A stretch of 64,000 bases of DNA from Zygotorulaspora mrakii (GCF_013402915.1 NC_050720.1:558001-622000); one strand, 5' to 3'. Positions 30,540-41,027 are shown, numbered from the stretch's first letter. Notes: generated from the letters alone by a model not told the origin. Numbers and translations: made by a program.

Positions 30540-32729
30540 TCAGAAATGCGGTACATTAAAGTTGGTGAATAGCATATTGATCATGCTACAGATTCCTTCA
30601 CCAAGAATCAAGCCGGAGCTGAAAACGATCAGCTTTGTCTTTGCATTCAAATTGTGCTTTCCATTTTTTAGCCAGATGTGAGACGCCAGGCCACCTGCGA
30701 ACCTGGCGAATGTGAAACTCGGCGTATTATAAATCCCCACTCCCACGGCGACACCAGAAGGAACGTATTTCAACCATGTATAGTGACGATCACGACAGCA
30801 GTTTTTAATAAGAGATAAGCCCCCAAAAACTCCTCCTAGAATCAATGAACATTCTAGCGCGTTCTTTGGTAGGCCTTTTCCGGTAACTAACCGGGCACAA
30901 TCGACCCATACGACAGCAGTTGGTATACGGAATTGTTTGTCTGGAATATGGTATACTTTATTGTAGCAGATGTACACTATACTCGACAGAAAAACTGACC
31001 AGGTCGCGCCCAAGATCTGAGCAACGAACTGAGCTCTAGGAGAAGCACCTAGAAGGTGGCCGGTTTTCAAATCTTGCATCAAGTCACCAGCTTGTTGAGC
31101 ACCAGCCTCGGCAACTCCTCCAGCAACCAAATTCAACAGCACCGATCCCGGATGGTTACGAGGAGCGATCACAGCAAAAATTAGCTGTGATATTTTACCG
31201 ATTCCACTAACAGGGTTCAGGTCTGTCTCCCCTAAGGCGCGAATTCCCAGAACTGACAAGAATAGAGCAATTAACAATGCTGTAATCATGGCGTATATCG
31301 GAATAATATTGACCCCAAATAGATATATTATCAGAACGATACAAATGACGGAGGAGAAAATTAATCCACAAATAACAGTTGTGTACTTGACTAGATGTTC
31401 TGGTGCTACTTCATGATCATCTTCGGCATAGACAAGTCTTATTGTATTCTGCGGTCCGCTCGCATTAGTATTCCTTCGACTATTGATAACTCTTTCTTCT
31501 TCTAATAGCATTGATTCGAATGAATCATCCCAATAATCAGCTAACAGCTGAGCCTTATCGCTTACAAGCCAAAAATTTACGATTGATTTAACTGTCACAA
31601 CCATAAATCCAACAACACTATCTACTACCATTATTGACAGTGAAGACCATAAAATCCACCCATGCGCGCCCCTTTCCCAATCATCAACGTCAGCATCAGG
31701 GGGCACCCATTCTCTATTGCGCGCCAACGGAGCTAGCACACACCACCCAAGCAAACACCCAAATAGCATGTAGGACACCGTAGCGAGCCCCATTATTATA
31801 CCCTGACCAATGTAGGCAGGAGATGGCTGAAAATCTAGAAGATACGTCCTGGATGCGTATTTCCCAAATAAAGGAATAGATCTTAGCATAGGTAAAAAGT
31901 AAGAAGTGATTGTATACGCAGCAGAAAGTGTAAACGTTTTGGATAAAACACTGATATTTTTACCGTAAGCATCTCGTTCTGTTTCTTCAGAACGCAAAGT
32001 ATTTGAGTCACGTCTTTGTTCAAAAGAATGCACCAATTCATGCTCTGATTCGTGCTCAGAAGAATCGTCATCATCTTCAGGTCGTAGCACCTCTGCGCAT
32101 TCGTCTAATCTTCTATTTCTCATTTGCAGGAGCTCACGACGACTTACCTCTTGCAGGATCTCCGAGCCACTTAGGACGGCAATCAAAACTGCAGTCGCAT
32201 TACCACTGGGGAATGGAAGTTTTTCTCTTACAATAACTTGCTTTCGTAGTGGTACGGCAAAGAATATTCCAAAAAATGCAAGTGCGCTGGACCAAACTAT
32301 AAGTTGGCCCACTGTAAATAGTTGACCCTGGTCTCTTGAATAGCCACTTTCTTCTCTAGTAACAAACTTCTCGATTGCCGGAATTACACCTACAAATCCG
32401 TAAGCCAAGGGTCCTGTTCCAACGGCTACTGCCATACTTTGGACGTACACCGTCTCGACATCCGTGAACGGAGGATCCTTTGGAAATATTAATGGCCATA
32501 TTCGGCGGAAAAAACTGCAAGCCAAAAGAGCCGATGGCATTGACATCATAGACACCCAACCTGTCTGAAGTCCAAATTGGAAGTTAGAGACGAGAACCAA
32601 TGACCCGATTATCAAACCTACTAAAGTCGCCCTCCAAGTAACTTGTCGTATAGCAGGCTTTTCATGCCATGCAACTGGCGATGGTAAAGAACTTTCGCCT
32701 ATTCTGTCAGTGAATTCTGCTCCCGGCAT
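30540..32729 (-). CDS. YGL114W: OPT-family oligopeptide transporter (YGL114W orthologue)
   Basis: The 729-residue polytopic protein (S. cerevisiae 725) has the OPT pattern of 14-16 membrane segments, starting at about residue 33 (T-L-V-G-L-I-I-G-S-L-V-L). N-F-Q-F-G-L-Q-T-G-W follows the first segment. A hydrophilic Asp/Glu/Ser-rich loop lies at about 205-255, and another charged loop at about 410-440. The last third has the conserved D-L-K-T-G-H-L-L-G-A-S-P-R-A-Q-F motif of this branch. By family it is a proton-coupled importer of peptides or metal chelates; the substrate is unknown. It is convergent with SWC5. Confidence 0.93.
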   Translation of the reverse strand: MPGAEFTDRIGESSLPSPVAWHEKPAIRQVTWRATLVGLIIGSLVLVSNFQFGLQTGWVSMMSMPSALLACSFFRRIWPLIFPKDPPFTDVETVYVQSMAVAVGTGPLAYGFVGVIPAIEKFVTREESGYSRDQGQLFTVGQLIVWSSALAFFGIFFAVPLRKQVIVREKLPFPSGNATAVLIAVLSGSEILQEVSRRELLQMRNRRLDECAEVLRPEDDDDSSEHESEHELVHSFEQRRDSNTLRSEETERDAYGKNISVLSKTFTLSAAYTITSYFLPMLRSIPLFGKYASRTYLLDFQPSPAYIGQGIIMGLATVSYMLFGCLLGWCVLAPLARNREWVPPDADVDDWERGAHGWILWSSLSIMVVDSVVGFMVVTVKSIVNFWLVSDKAQLLADYWDDSFESMLLEEERVINSRRNTNASGPQNTIRLVYAEDDHEVAPEHLVKYTTVICGLIFSSVICIVLIIYLFGVNIIPIYAMITALLIALFLSVLGIRALGETDLNPVSGIGKISQLIFAVIAPRNHPGSVLLNLVAGGVAEAGAQQAGDLMQDLKTGHLLGASPRAQFVAQILGATWSVFLSSIVYICYNKVYHIPDKQFRIPTAVVWVDCARLVTGKGLPKNALECSLILGGVFGGLSLIKNCCRDRHYTWLKYVPSGVAVGVGIYNTPSFTFARFAGGLASHIWLKNGKHNLNAKTKLIVFSSGLILGEGICSMINMLFTNFNVPHF

Positions 32730-33095
32730 TCCTAATAGAGATAATTTCAGTAACTTAGTTCCTTATCGATCAGAATGACATATATATTTCCAATAGAAAA
32801 CCTCTAGATATGGAAGTAAACTTGAAGCTGTTTCTGATTGCAAACTCAAGTCGGAAGTCAATAATATTACGTGTACAGGAAGAGCAGCGCTTACTGCTTG
32901 CTAGTAGTATTATGTTACGCTTCCTTTTTCATGGTTCACTTTTGCTTTTACTAATTACAGACGACTCATCGCGACTTTTTTTCATATCAAATATTCATTA
33001 GTCAGGTTTTTAAAGATAAGTTTGCATATGTAAATATACATTCTCTGGAGTTTATCTCCATTTCAATTTATACAGTGTTTATGCGCTCTAATACC
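32730..33095. other. YGL114W promoter and SNF4 3' region
   Basis: About 365 bp between two minus-strand genes, AT-rich with a TATATATT motif at about 32780. A 63-codon plus-strand frame here has no recognisable feature. Confidence 0.45.
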
Positions 33096-34064
33096 TCAAT
33101 TCGCAGAAAGAAGAATATACTTGAGTATATCGCTTAATGTGAGAACACCTTCCAATTTACCGTCGCCATCGACAACAAAATATCTATGCACTCTTGATTT
33201 TCGAATGTTGTTCATGATTGTGGATAGCTTATCATTTACTGTACACGTGAAAACACCTTCAAAATCATCGCTTCTCCTCATCAACGCTTCTCCTACAGTT
33301 AGCGACAAGTCATTGTAAATGCCACCCTTGATCAATCCCAAAACATCGACCGCTTCATAAACGTTCACCAGAACATTTTCTTCGTCTACTATTGGTATAG
33401 AAGCAACGTTGCCTTGACTCAACAGTTGAATTACGTCTATAACAGGAGTCGTCATTTGACAGCTTGCAACGTTTCCCTGTGTAATGATATTCAACTCGCG
33501 AAGCGGTCTTCTCAGAAAATTCGTTTCTCTACAATTCAACGCAACAAACTTAAGTATTCTATACTGCGTGAGAACACTCACAACGATCTCTCTATGTGTC
33601 TCCTCATCTTGATCTATTAAAGGAATTCTTCTGCTAGTTGCGCCCATCATTCGTATACAAGCTTCGTACAGTGGCCTCGAAGGATGAATTGAAGCGGTAT
33701 CGATAGGTTCGACGCCAATGGCTCTTTCTATGTCCTTTAATCCGTCCAATTGCAGTTTGTCCACTAATTCGAACTTGTCCGGGTTTGAGAAGTAATACTG
33801 AATGACATTGATGAAATCGCTTGAAGTTAAAAGCCCTGCAAATCTAGACGTCTTGGCATCCCACAAGGGCGCTGACACTATGTTGTTCTGTAACAAAACG
33901 TTTAGTGACTTCTTAACTAGTAACGACGTGTCCAGCACGATCAATCTATATGAGACAGGCAGAACATCATAAGAGGTCTTCGATTTCAGAAACGATCTTA
34001 TAGACTCCACGGCGAGCTTTTGTTCCATGAGCACCTTTTCAAGTTCGTTCCCTGTGCCACCCAT
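33096..34064 (-). CDS. SNF4: Snf4, gamma subunit of the SNF1/AMPK kinase
   Basis: The 322-residue protein has exactly the S. cerevisiae length and is highly similar throughout. Four CBS motifs follow each other. Landmarks are D-V-L-P-V-S-Y-R-L-I-V-L-D-T-S-L at about 35, I-D-Q-D-E-E-T-H-R-E-I-V-V-S-V-L near 150, L-I-K-G-G-I-Y-N-D-L near 245, and a final L-T-L-S-D-I-L-K-Y-I-L-L. Snf4 binds adenine nucleotides and activates Snf1 in glucose limitation. Upstream, about 250 bp are shared with the divergent U2 snRNA gene. Confidence 0.97.
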   Translation of the reverse strand: MGGTGNELEKVLMEQKLAVESIRSFLKSKTSYDVLPVSYRLIVLDTSLLVKKSLNVLLQNNIVSAPLWDAKTSRFAGLLTSSDFINVIQYYFSNPDKFELVDKLQLDGLKDIERAIGVEPIDTASIHPSRPLYEACIRMMGATSRRIPLIDQDEETHREIVVSVLTQYRILKFVALNCRETNFLRRPLRELNIITQGNVASCQMTTPVIDVIQLLSQGNVASIPIVDEENVLVNVYEAVDVLGLIKGGIYNDLSLTVGEALMRRSDDFEGVFTCTVNDKLSTIMNNIRKSRVHRYFVVDGDGKLEGVLTLSDILKYILLSAN

Positions 34065-34218
34065 TATTCAAACCAAGGTGATACTGTTATCTAGTTATTG
34101 AGAGTATAGTCTTCTTCTAGCAGAAAAAACTTCTGAATGGTATGGTGAACCAATCTGAGTCTTGATTATACTTCCACCCTTGTCAGAATGGTAAGTGGGG
34201 AAGAAAAAAATATAAAGG

Positions 34219-34248
34219 CGGGTAACAGAGTTGAAGAAGTATATAAAG
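34219..34248 (+). promoter_or_regulatory. U2 snRNA promoter: Reb1-like site and TATA box
   Basis: CGGGTAA at about 34220-34226 is the Reb1 core in reverse. TATATAAA at 34241-34248 lies 75 bp before the predicted U2 start, a normal yeast TATA-to-start spacing. Reb1 could insulate U2 from the divergent SNF4 gene; that role is an inference. Confidence 0.65.
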
Positions 34249-34315
34249 CAAAGATTCGAGCGGGTTGCAAAAAATTTTCATTACGTTTTCTTTTCAGATT
34301 CTGTTTTAAGAGGGC

Positions 34316-35090
34316 AAGAATCTCTTTGCCTTTTGGCTTAGATCAAGTGTAGTATCTGTTCTTTTCAGTGTAACAACTGAAATGACCTCAATGAGGCTCA
34401 TTACCTTTTTTTTTGTTACAAACACATTTTTTGGCAACACAAATGTTCATCCGCTCTTTCCCTATGGGATGAGGTTTGAACGGGTAAGAGAGGAATCGAA
34501 TAAATGAAATTACCAGCTTCATCCGTGGAGTTTTGTGTATCAGATACGGGTCAAGATTTTTTCGATGGGGGTTTGATTAGATGCGGTCGGTCCACGATTT
34601 TTGTCCTTACTTGGCTCCGCGATGTGCTTTGTTCTTTGCTTAGGCAAATTAGTTTCACTGGGGAGATTAAGTGAAGGTTCCGCCCGAAGTCTGGGAGATG
34701 AGGTCTGAATTTCTTTATATGGGAGGTTCGTGAGGTAAGGTTTACTTTAAACCTTCTCGAGCTGTAATAGAGTAAGCTTGCTTATTCCCCTGCCAAAAAG
34801 ATTTTTCAAATATGGCTTTGACTTTTAGCTTCGTGGGATCTTTGCTTTTTATTTCTGGTGGATCGTCATGTTTGTTGATGGCAAGGGATAGGCCCATCGC
34901 ATAGGGCTGGGTTTGCGGCGATCTTCTTTAGGAAAGGTTCCTTTCTGTGGGTTTCCTGCACTTTTCCTTCTTCCGTGAATAAGTCTTATCGTTTTTGATA
35001 AGGGTGATGGATTTTTTCCGATTAGAAGTGTCATGACCCTTGCACTAGATTATCATACGGTAGTCGATTTTTGGTCATTTGATGCATCTC
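34316..35090 (+). ncRNA. LSR1: U2 spliceosomal snRNA (LSR1/snR20)
   Basis: The first ~115 nt match yeast U2 almost base for base. AGAATCTCTTTGCC is the U6-pairing start. GTGTAGTATCTGTT contains the branch-site-recognising GTAGTA (34349-34354). The stem-loop II region with ATGACCTCAATGAGG follows, and the Sm site ATTTTTTGG is at 34426-34434. Downstream is a long fungal-type insertion. The 3' end is estimated from a possible terminal stem, ATGACC (35033-35038) with GGTCAT (35073-35078), and may be off by 60 nt or more. The RNA would be about 775 nt against 1175 nt in S. cerevisiae. Position between the SWC5 side and OM14, and the strand, match S. cerevisiae LSR1. Confidence 0.93.
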
Positions 35091-35286
35091 GTGTCTCTTT
35101 TGCCACCCAATATATATTCTAGTATTATTTGAATGAGTTCATTCTTTACAACTAGAAGCCTGTGTCCGCTTTCCTTTACTTGTATTAGGTGAAGCAATCG
35201 TAGAAATAACGTTCCCAGGTACACTAATTTATGCTTTATGTAATGCGATACATCTCAAAATGCGATTTATTCTAAAATAAAAAACA

Positions 35287-37122
35287 TTATCTAATTAAAA
35301 AGTTGCTCGCTCTTTGAGACGATGAAGGATTTTCATTACCATCATTAGTCGTCTCAACGTCACTTTGGCTATCACCAAGACAATCTCCACTATCCATTCT
35401 TGACAGACCTGATGATCTGTGACTAAAAAGGTTCAATACATCTTCCGCCACCCCTTTAGTTCTTCTTTTGTTCTTTCTTCTAGGCTCAAAGACCTTGTAG
35501 AATTTTAAATTCTCATCACCACCAACTGTTGCCAACGTTGTTCCATCTGGTGATAACTGCGAGCAGCAAATTCTTGACTCGTGAGCATGAACTATCTCTG
35601 CGATCTTAAACTTAGTATCGTAATTGAAAACAGAGATAGCGTTTCCTGGATTACCACCAGTGGCTACTATTTCGCGATTCATTTGACCAGTGCTTGAATA
35701 GCTCTGGCCCCAGTGCAATGAACTAACCTGGGAGCCAGTACTTATTGATCCTAACCTTGAACCAGTAGTACTATTCCAAAGCTGAATGTGTTTATCAGTT
35801 TGGCCACCACCCGTGGCTAAAACATTAGGAATATATGGACACCAGCTTAATGCTTTTACTGCTGCAGTGTGGGTTCTTTTCACCCATTGAGGCATTGAGA
35901 TTCTTGTGTCCCATATCATGACCGTATTATCGTTACCACCAGAGGCTAGTTGTAATCCGTCTTTTTTATAACTTAATCCACAAATTTCCCCAGAGTGCTC
36001 TGCCCACGTTGAAACTATATGTTTTTTGAGTCTTACATCATTTATTTGGATTTCACCACTACGACTGCCGGTGGCCACAAGAGTTTCTAACCAGGATTGA
36101 GCACCGATTCGTACGCCCAAGTTAGATCTCATTGTTCTCACTAAGGACATCGTCTCTATATCCCAAATTTCCGTATTGCCATCTTCTTTGCCTACAGATA
36201 TGTGGCAGTCATCATCGGACCATACAACACTTGTGATTTTTGTATCTTTATAATCAACTAACATCGTTACTTCTCCACTGCTTCCATTCCATAAGTACAA
36301 TGCGGTTTCTAATGCAATAGCTAAAAAATTCTTTGAAGACCAACTCAGTAAATTCAAATAAAAATCATCTTGATAACCTGGGGCATCCAGGATTCTCTCC
36401 GGATTGCTGTTGATTTTCCTCAGTTTCATAAGCTCGGGCTGATTCTGCTGCTGGCACTGCTGATAGTTGTAATGAGTTCTTCTACTTATGCTGTAATTCT
36501 GTCTTTTGAAAGAGGCAACAGGAGGCTGTGGCATGTATTGTAGTATTCTTTGGTTTATATCAAGTCCGCAAGCTTCTGCTACTGTTTGCTTGAATACAAG
36601 CTTCGTTTGTGCCCTCAGATGAGTAGAAGGCGACGCATTTGGAGGTGGTAAATCTTCTTTAAGTGCCATTGGATCGACCTTCGTTTGGGAGTTATTTTGA
36701 AGACTTGGTATAAATCTATCATTGGATACCATATGCATATCATCAGAGTCTTGGGGTGCGGGCCGCGAATTAGAACATGCTGATGACGAAGAATGACCTC
36801 TTATTCTTGAAAAGTCGTTTCTTTCTACCTCCTCTTTGAAAAATGAAGAACTTCGTCTTACCAATGGAGGTGCCGATATGGACATCTTTGGTCTAGCGTA
36901 AGAAGGAATGAATCCTTTCTCACTTTCCAAGTGGGCCTCTGCGTTTTTCAAGCTTCGTGAATTCAATGAGTGTGTACGCCTTAGAGCTCTTTTCCCTATT
37001 TTCCCGTGTCCTCCTCTTGACCATTCTGATGACATAATATTCAGTTTTGCAGGTGAAGTAAGTGAAAGCACTGATCTATTCGCATTGTGAGCTAATTTCG
37101 ATTTATTATTGTGGTCCAACAT
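35287..37122 (-). CDS. CDC20: Cdc20, APC/C activator
   Basis: From the ATG at 37122 the protein has 611 residues (S. cerevisiae 610); the frame continues 24 codons upstream only to a TTG. A C-box D-R-F-I-P lies in the N-terminal half and a Mad2-interaction motif R-I-L-Q-Y-M-P follows. Seven WD40 repeats (from about 275) contain signatures such as W-S-D-D-D-C-H-I-S and G-G-N-D-N-T-V-M-I-W-D. The C-terminus is I-R, the tail that docks on the APC/C. Cdc20 selects securin and cyclins for ubiquitination and is the target of the spindle checkpoint. It is convergent with U2. Confidence 0.97.
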   Translation of the reverse strand: MLDHNNKSKLAHNANRSVLSLTSPAKLNIMSSEWSRGGHGKIGKRALRRTHSLNSRSLKNAEAHLESEKGFIPSYARPKMSISAPPLVRRSSSFFKEEVERNDFSRIRGHSSSSACSNSRPAPQDSDDMHMVSNDRFIPSLQNNSQTKVDPMALKEDLPPPNASPSTHLRAQTKLVFKQTVAEACGLDINQRILQYMPQPPVASFKRQNYSISRRTHYNYQQCQQQNQPELMKLRKINSNPERILDAPGYQDDFYLNLLSWSSKNFLAIALETALYLWNGSSGEVTMLVDYKDTKITSVVWSDDDCHISVGKEDGNTEIWDIETMSLVRTMRSNLGVRIGAQSWLETLVATGSRSGEIQINDVRLKKHIVSTWAEHSGEICGLSYKKDGLQLASGGNDNTVMIWDTRISMPQWVKRTHTAAVKALSWCPYIPNVLATGGGQTDKHIQLWNSTTGSRLGSISTGSQVSSLHWGQSYSSTGQMNREIVATGGNPGNAISVFNYDTKFKIAEIVHAHESRICCSQLSPDGTTLATVGGDENLKFYKVFEPRRKNKRRTKGVAEDVLNLFSHRSSGLSRMDSGDCLGDSQSDVETTNDGNENPSSSQRASNFLIR

Positions 37123-38361
37123 AACTCTCTTCAAAAAAGTCCTCACTTCTTTTTCGATTACCACGTTAGCTTTGGAAATTCGAAGAGTATTCAATAAATA
37201 TTAGTACTGAACTGTACTTTTTTCAGAAGCGTTACACACTTATATTGTAGTGCTTGATCGTTTATATCAACCTCCAATGTCGACAGTCGAAAGAAGCACT
37301 ATGTAATCTGTAGGGAGACAACAATTGCCCTCTACACAGGCAAGCAAAACGATACAGACTAGCGGTATTGCTGTACAATCTCAATGCGATACAACTTTGC
37401 TTCACACTTCCGTAGGAGCGTTCTGCCGAGTGGACCAAGCTTTCTTAGGTTTGTGGTGATGAGTATTGTTTGTCTTTTTCTTAATTAGGAAAGCTGATCG
37501 AGTATATCGTTTCGGACGACTTGGAAGCGTCAGATGCCTTCTAGTAAAATAACATATATAGCTTTACATTTAGTTACGTAGGAAAAGAGGAACTGGAGTC
37601 TACTACATAATTGACTGAATGGAGCTCGTAATTCAGATAGTCTTAATACCTTGGAGAAACAAGCTGTCTTGTTCGGCCTAGATTTTGAGCCTGAAGGCAG
37701 CATTGATCTTCGATGGTACTTAGAATAGCATCTTGGGAACTTGAAATTTTTTGGTGACGAAGATATGTCGAAAAGTGGCTATTCTTTGTTGAGATGTTGT
37801 GTAGCTTGAAGTCAATGAGTATAAAATGATCTTTGTCTTTAGTTCGAAGCTCCCCAGCACAGTTTTTAATCCATCTCGCTAGTATCTGTAACATTGCCCT
37901 GATTCTCCAAAGAACACAAGCTAATTCTGAAAATTATTTCAACATGTCCTCGTATATCCTGGAGAAATATCCTAAATCATGTTTGCCAGCTTTCTGGCTT
38001 ATAGCTACGGTAAGTTCGGTACCGTTAACTAAACTTCAGGCAAGAAGAAGAAAAAGAGCAAAGGAAGTGCACTTCATAGCAGATCAGCGTGAACGAGAGT
38101 AAAGATTCGAAAAGCTGATCCTATTCTTTAGGTTTTTTTGGTTATTTTGGTTATTTCTTTCCATTTTCTGTCATATTTAGACGGTTTTTCCAGGTGACTC
38201 ACGTCAAAATTTTGAAAATTATCAAAAATGAAATTTGAATAGGAAAAGAAAAAAATGATTCATTTTATTTGATATTCACAGATAGCAATTAGGCCTATAT
38301 TTAAAAGCCTGTATTTAAAGACGACTTTTGATAATACGAGAACACTGCTTACTGTAGAACC
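37123..38361. other. Divergent CDC20 / 38362 gene upstream region
   Basis: About 1240 bp between divergent starts. Overlapping small frames on both strands at 37640-38100 show no recognisable protein. A consensus Gcn4 site (TGACTCA, 38195-38201) lies about 160 bp before the plus-strand gene, next to A/T tracts (AAAATTTTGAAAATT). No RNA gene was convincing. Confidence 0.45.
38195..38201 (+). promoter_or_regulatory. Gcn4 consensus site (TGACTCA)
   Basis: A perfect TGACTCA in the context GTGACTCACG lies about 160 bp upstream of the ATG at 38362. This is the usual distance for a functional Gcn4 upstream activating site. It predicts induction of the unknown gene by amino-acid starvation. Confidence 0.6.
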
Positions 38362-39225
38362 ATGACGGGCACAGTTGAGCTGGAACAAACAGTAGAAAAA
38401 TTATCAAACATGATGGGCGAAGTTAAGTTTTCACCAAAAAACCGAGATATCTTAAACAATTTGGGAAATGAGCTGGTGATTTCACAATCCAAGCCAGTAC
38501 TAGAATTTGTTGATATTATTATTGAGAGGTTCATGTATCCACGACTGCCATCAAAGTCCTTAATGGGACTTCTACTGCTGCAGGAATGCGCAATTATAGA
38601 CGAAGAAAGTAACGACAATGACGATCTAGATAACTTAATCAAGTACGAGACATTTGATCTTGGTCATCCAAGAATATTAGAATTAATATTGATAAGACAA
38701 AAATTGGAAGAACTTAACTCTACAGAAAAGAAAACCTGGAAATCAGATGAGTACATGACAAAACTATTAACAAAAGTGCAGCAGGTGTATGTTCTGCTAG
38801 TTCATCTTCTACAAGTGCTGAGTGATCACATAGAAGTTCCTGCCCATTCCGCTTTTTACAAAGGCATCGTGCTTGATAGCATAGCTGATTTTCAGCGCGC
38901 CTTTGAATCCTTTAAAATTTTAGACTTCATTTGCCAATCTTTGATTAGAAGTGTTGCAGAATCAGGCAAATCTGATAATAGCATTTTCTATGTGGAGGAC
39001 ACTCTTTTGCGTCACATAGAAAGTTTCATTCAGGGAAATATAAAATGGTACGAGGATATCATGTTGCAGTCAACGGCTTTAAAAGAGTTTTACTTGACTG
39101 AAAAAAAGATGTTGCCGCAAAGCATTCCTTCACATGAGACTGACTTGTTGCATCAGAAGGGATTCGAAATTTTCCTGGAAAAACGAAAGTTGCGATTGAG
39201 AATTTCCACCAGAAGAGTATTCTAA
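38362..39225 (+). CDS. Conserved-looking protein of unknown function
   Basis: The 287-residue frame starts with ATG and codes for a largely alpha-helical, leucine-rich, slightly acidic protein. It has no signal peptide, no clear membrane segment and no catalytic motif that I recognise; the last ~20 residues are basic (R-K-L-R-L-R-I-S-T-R-R-V-F). Length and regular composition argue for a real gene. It lies between CDC20 and COQ8, where S. cerevisiae has the uncharacterised YGL117W (about 265 residues). YGL117W would be expected on the minus strand, so this is either an inverted YGL117W or a gene lost in S. cerevisiae. A Gcn4 site lies upstream. Confidence 0.75.
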   Translation: MTGTVELEQTVEKLSNMMGEVKFSPKNRDILNNLGNELVISQSKPVLEFVDIIIERFMYPRLPSKSLMGLLLLQECAIIDEESNDNDDLDNLIKYETFDLGHPRILELILIRQKLEELNSTEKKTWKSDEYMTKLLTKVQQVYVLLVHLLQVLSDHIEVPAHSAFYKGIVLDSIADFQRAFESFKILDFICQSLIRSVAESGKSDNSIFYVEDTLLRHIESFIQGNIKWYEDIMLQSTALKEFYLTEKKMLPQSIPSHETDLLHQKGFEIFLEKRKLRLRISTRRVF

Positions 39226-39323
39226 GACGTTTTGTGGGGCACTGCCCAACATTTTGTAATATTACGAACTACCGATATATTCTTCTGCCCCCCAAAATAA
39301 ATGGGAATATCAGTTGAAATATT

Positions 39324-39668
39324 TCAAATTATGTAAGTCATTCTGTAGAATTTGACCAATTCTATGTGCTTACGCAAAAAGTAGTTATTTGTTTTTCGAT
39401 GCACAATATATGTGTCATACGAGTGTCCCATGAGCTTAACTTGTCTACAATCTAATAAAAAGCCGAGTTCAAGCGTGGTATTAATCCCTAGCCGCTCTAT
39501 TATGTGACACATGTATAAGTATTTTAGTTCCATTATTGATATTACATAGTTGATCCTATCAGCCCCATATTGCACAGGGGAGAAGTTAAACCTCCGTAAT
39601 TGCAGTGGCAAAATCTTCTGTAATACATAATATATTATATCCATTTTGTCACGATAATTTAGATTCAT
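39324..39668 (-). CDS. Orphan ORF in repeat region
   Basis: 114 codons from an ATG, rich in Ile, Leu and Tyr, with a C-terminal L-R-K-H-I-E-L segment. I do not recognise the product. The region is AT-rich and next to LTR-like repeats, so it could be a chance frame or a decayed element fragment. There is no conserved neighbour in S. cerevisiae at this place. Confidence 0.2.
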   Translation of the reverse strand: MNLNYRDKMDIIYYVLQKILPLQLRRFNFSPVQYGADRINYVISIMELKYLYMCHIIERLGINTTLELGFLLDCRQVKLMGHSYDTYIVHRKTNNYFLRKHIELVKFYRMTYII

Positions 39669-40097
39669 TCAACATTCAAACTGCAAGAGTCTGTTTCGCT
39701 CCAAACGAGCAACTATTTGGATTCTTTGGCGATAAGAGTTGAGGCCTATGAAACACTTCTTGATGTTTATTTCGGACAGAAGTTTTTCTTCACCAGCTCA
39801 AACACACATATGCCAATAAATTATGATCAAAAGTAGTGATGGTACTGTTTGGCTCATTATTGTTCCATACACCGTTGACACAATTCCTTTTCTTTTTTGG
39901 AAGCTTTCGAAGAGCGAATAAGCTTGACTTTTAGAAAAAAGATTGAGGCTTCTTATAATAGACAAACACGACACACTAGAAGTAGGGAAGGCACTACGAA
40001 AAGTTAAACTTAACCATGGTGAGATCTGTGTTGTCGTTTAGGCGTAAGCAAGAGGCACTTAAAGTCGACATTTTTCTAGTGGAACAGTAAAGAGATG

Positions 40098-40875
40098 AAG
40101 CCAGAAAAAGCCCAAGCAAAATAAAAATCCAGACTGGAGAGTTCCCGATGATATCCTCTCGTCAGAGCATTAGCAGTACAGGAAGCTGACTACCGAGTAA
40201 TCTATAAAGTCGAACGAGAAATAAAAAGCTGTGTCTCAGATTCTAAAGCACTGGGAAAGTGGTGTGATGACAGCAAATTGTGAGTTGATGACAATACATG
40301 TTAGAGCAGGAAGGTATCACGAACATTATTCTCTGGTAGCGAGTGAGATGTCTCCAATCACATGCTGCATGTACTGTTGTCTCTCGTAGAACGAATGGTG
40401 AAATGTTCTACGGGCGTTAATGCGTGCTGTTATGATTCGACGTAGTCCATTTTTGAAATATATAAAGAAGGTTTACATGTCGTTCACCTTTTATGTCACG
40501 TTACATAGAGGGGTGGGGATGTTCGTAGACACAGTTACTACATAAACTTGAGGTCACCAACTTTGGCAAGATATTAACTACTACGATCTCAGTGTTCCAA
40601 TGCTTTTGTTGGTCGCAATATACCGACACTACTCTCAGAAAAGTGAAAACCCTTCAATAAGCGCCCTAACTTATGGTGCAATAGGTGCAAAATGTTAGGT
40701 ATAAATACTGACATATCTTCCAGATATTAATCCAAGTTCAATTAGTTTTACCTCTATTCATGATATAGAAAATCAAGGAATTATATACCTCTATAATTGA
40801 ATATCATAATATCATCATCAGTGTCTAGCGGAGTTACTGTCGAGAACTCCAAAATAAACATTCTTTACAAATAAA
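40098..40875 (+). repeat. LTR-like repeat copy A (interrupted)
   Basis: The 3' part (about 40668-40873) aligns to copy B over about 200 bp, with roughly 90 percent identity by eye over the core. It includes GGTATAAATACTGAC, GATATTAATCCAAGTTCAA and ATAATTGAATATCAT. The 5' part (about 40098-40275; AGATGAAGCC, ACTGGAGAG, AGGAAGCTGACTACCGA, GTGGTGTGATGAC) aligns more loosely to the start of copy B. Some 370 bp between the two parts have no counterpart in copy B. A TATA-like motif and the position next to a tRNA suggest a solo LTR of a Ty-type element. Clear TG...CA ends were not found. Confidence 0.6.
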
Positions 40876-41027
40876 AACACTCTTTCAAAAACCTCCGAAC
40901 AGTTATCTATAGATTATTCAGTTAATTGAATTAGAACTCAACGAAAAGAATACAAAATTTGGAAAACCCCTGACACAAGGACGAGCTCAAATCTGTTCAA
41001 AAATACCACACATTATCCAATTGGTAT

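Noticed and set aside
37450..37500. C/D-box snoRNA-like pair GTGATGA ... CTGA
   Set aside because: The boxes are only about 35 nt apart, no terminal stem is visible, and the presumed guide has no rRNA match that I recognise.
39324..39668. Retrotransposon RNase H/integrase remnant on the minus strand
   Set aside because: The R-K-H-I-E-L segment vaguely recalls the K-H-I-D-I motif of Ty1/copia RNase H, but the distance from the preceding acidic residue is too long and no other motif is present.
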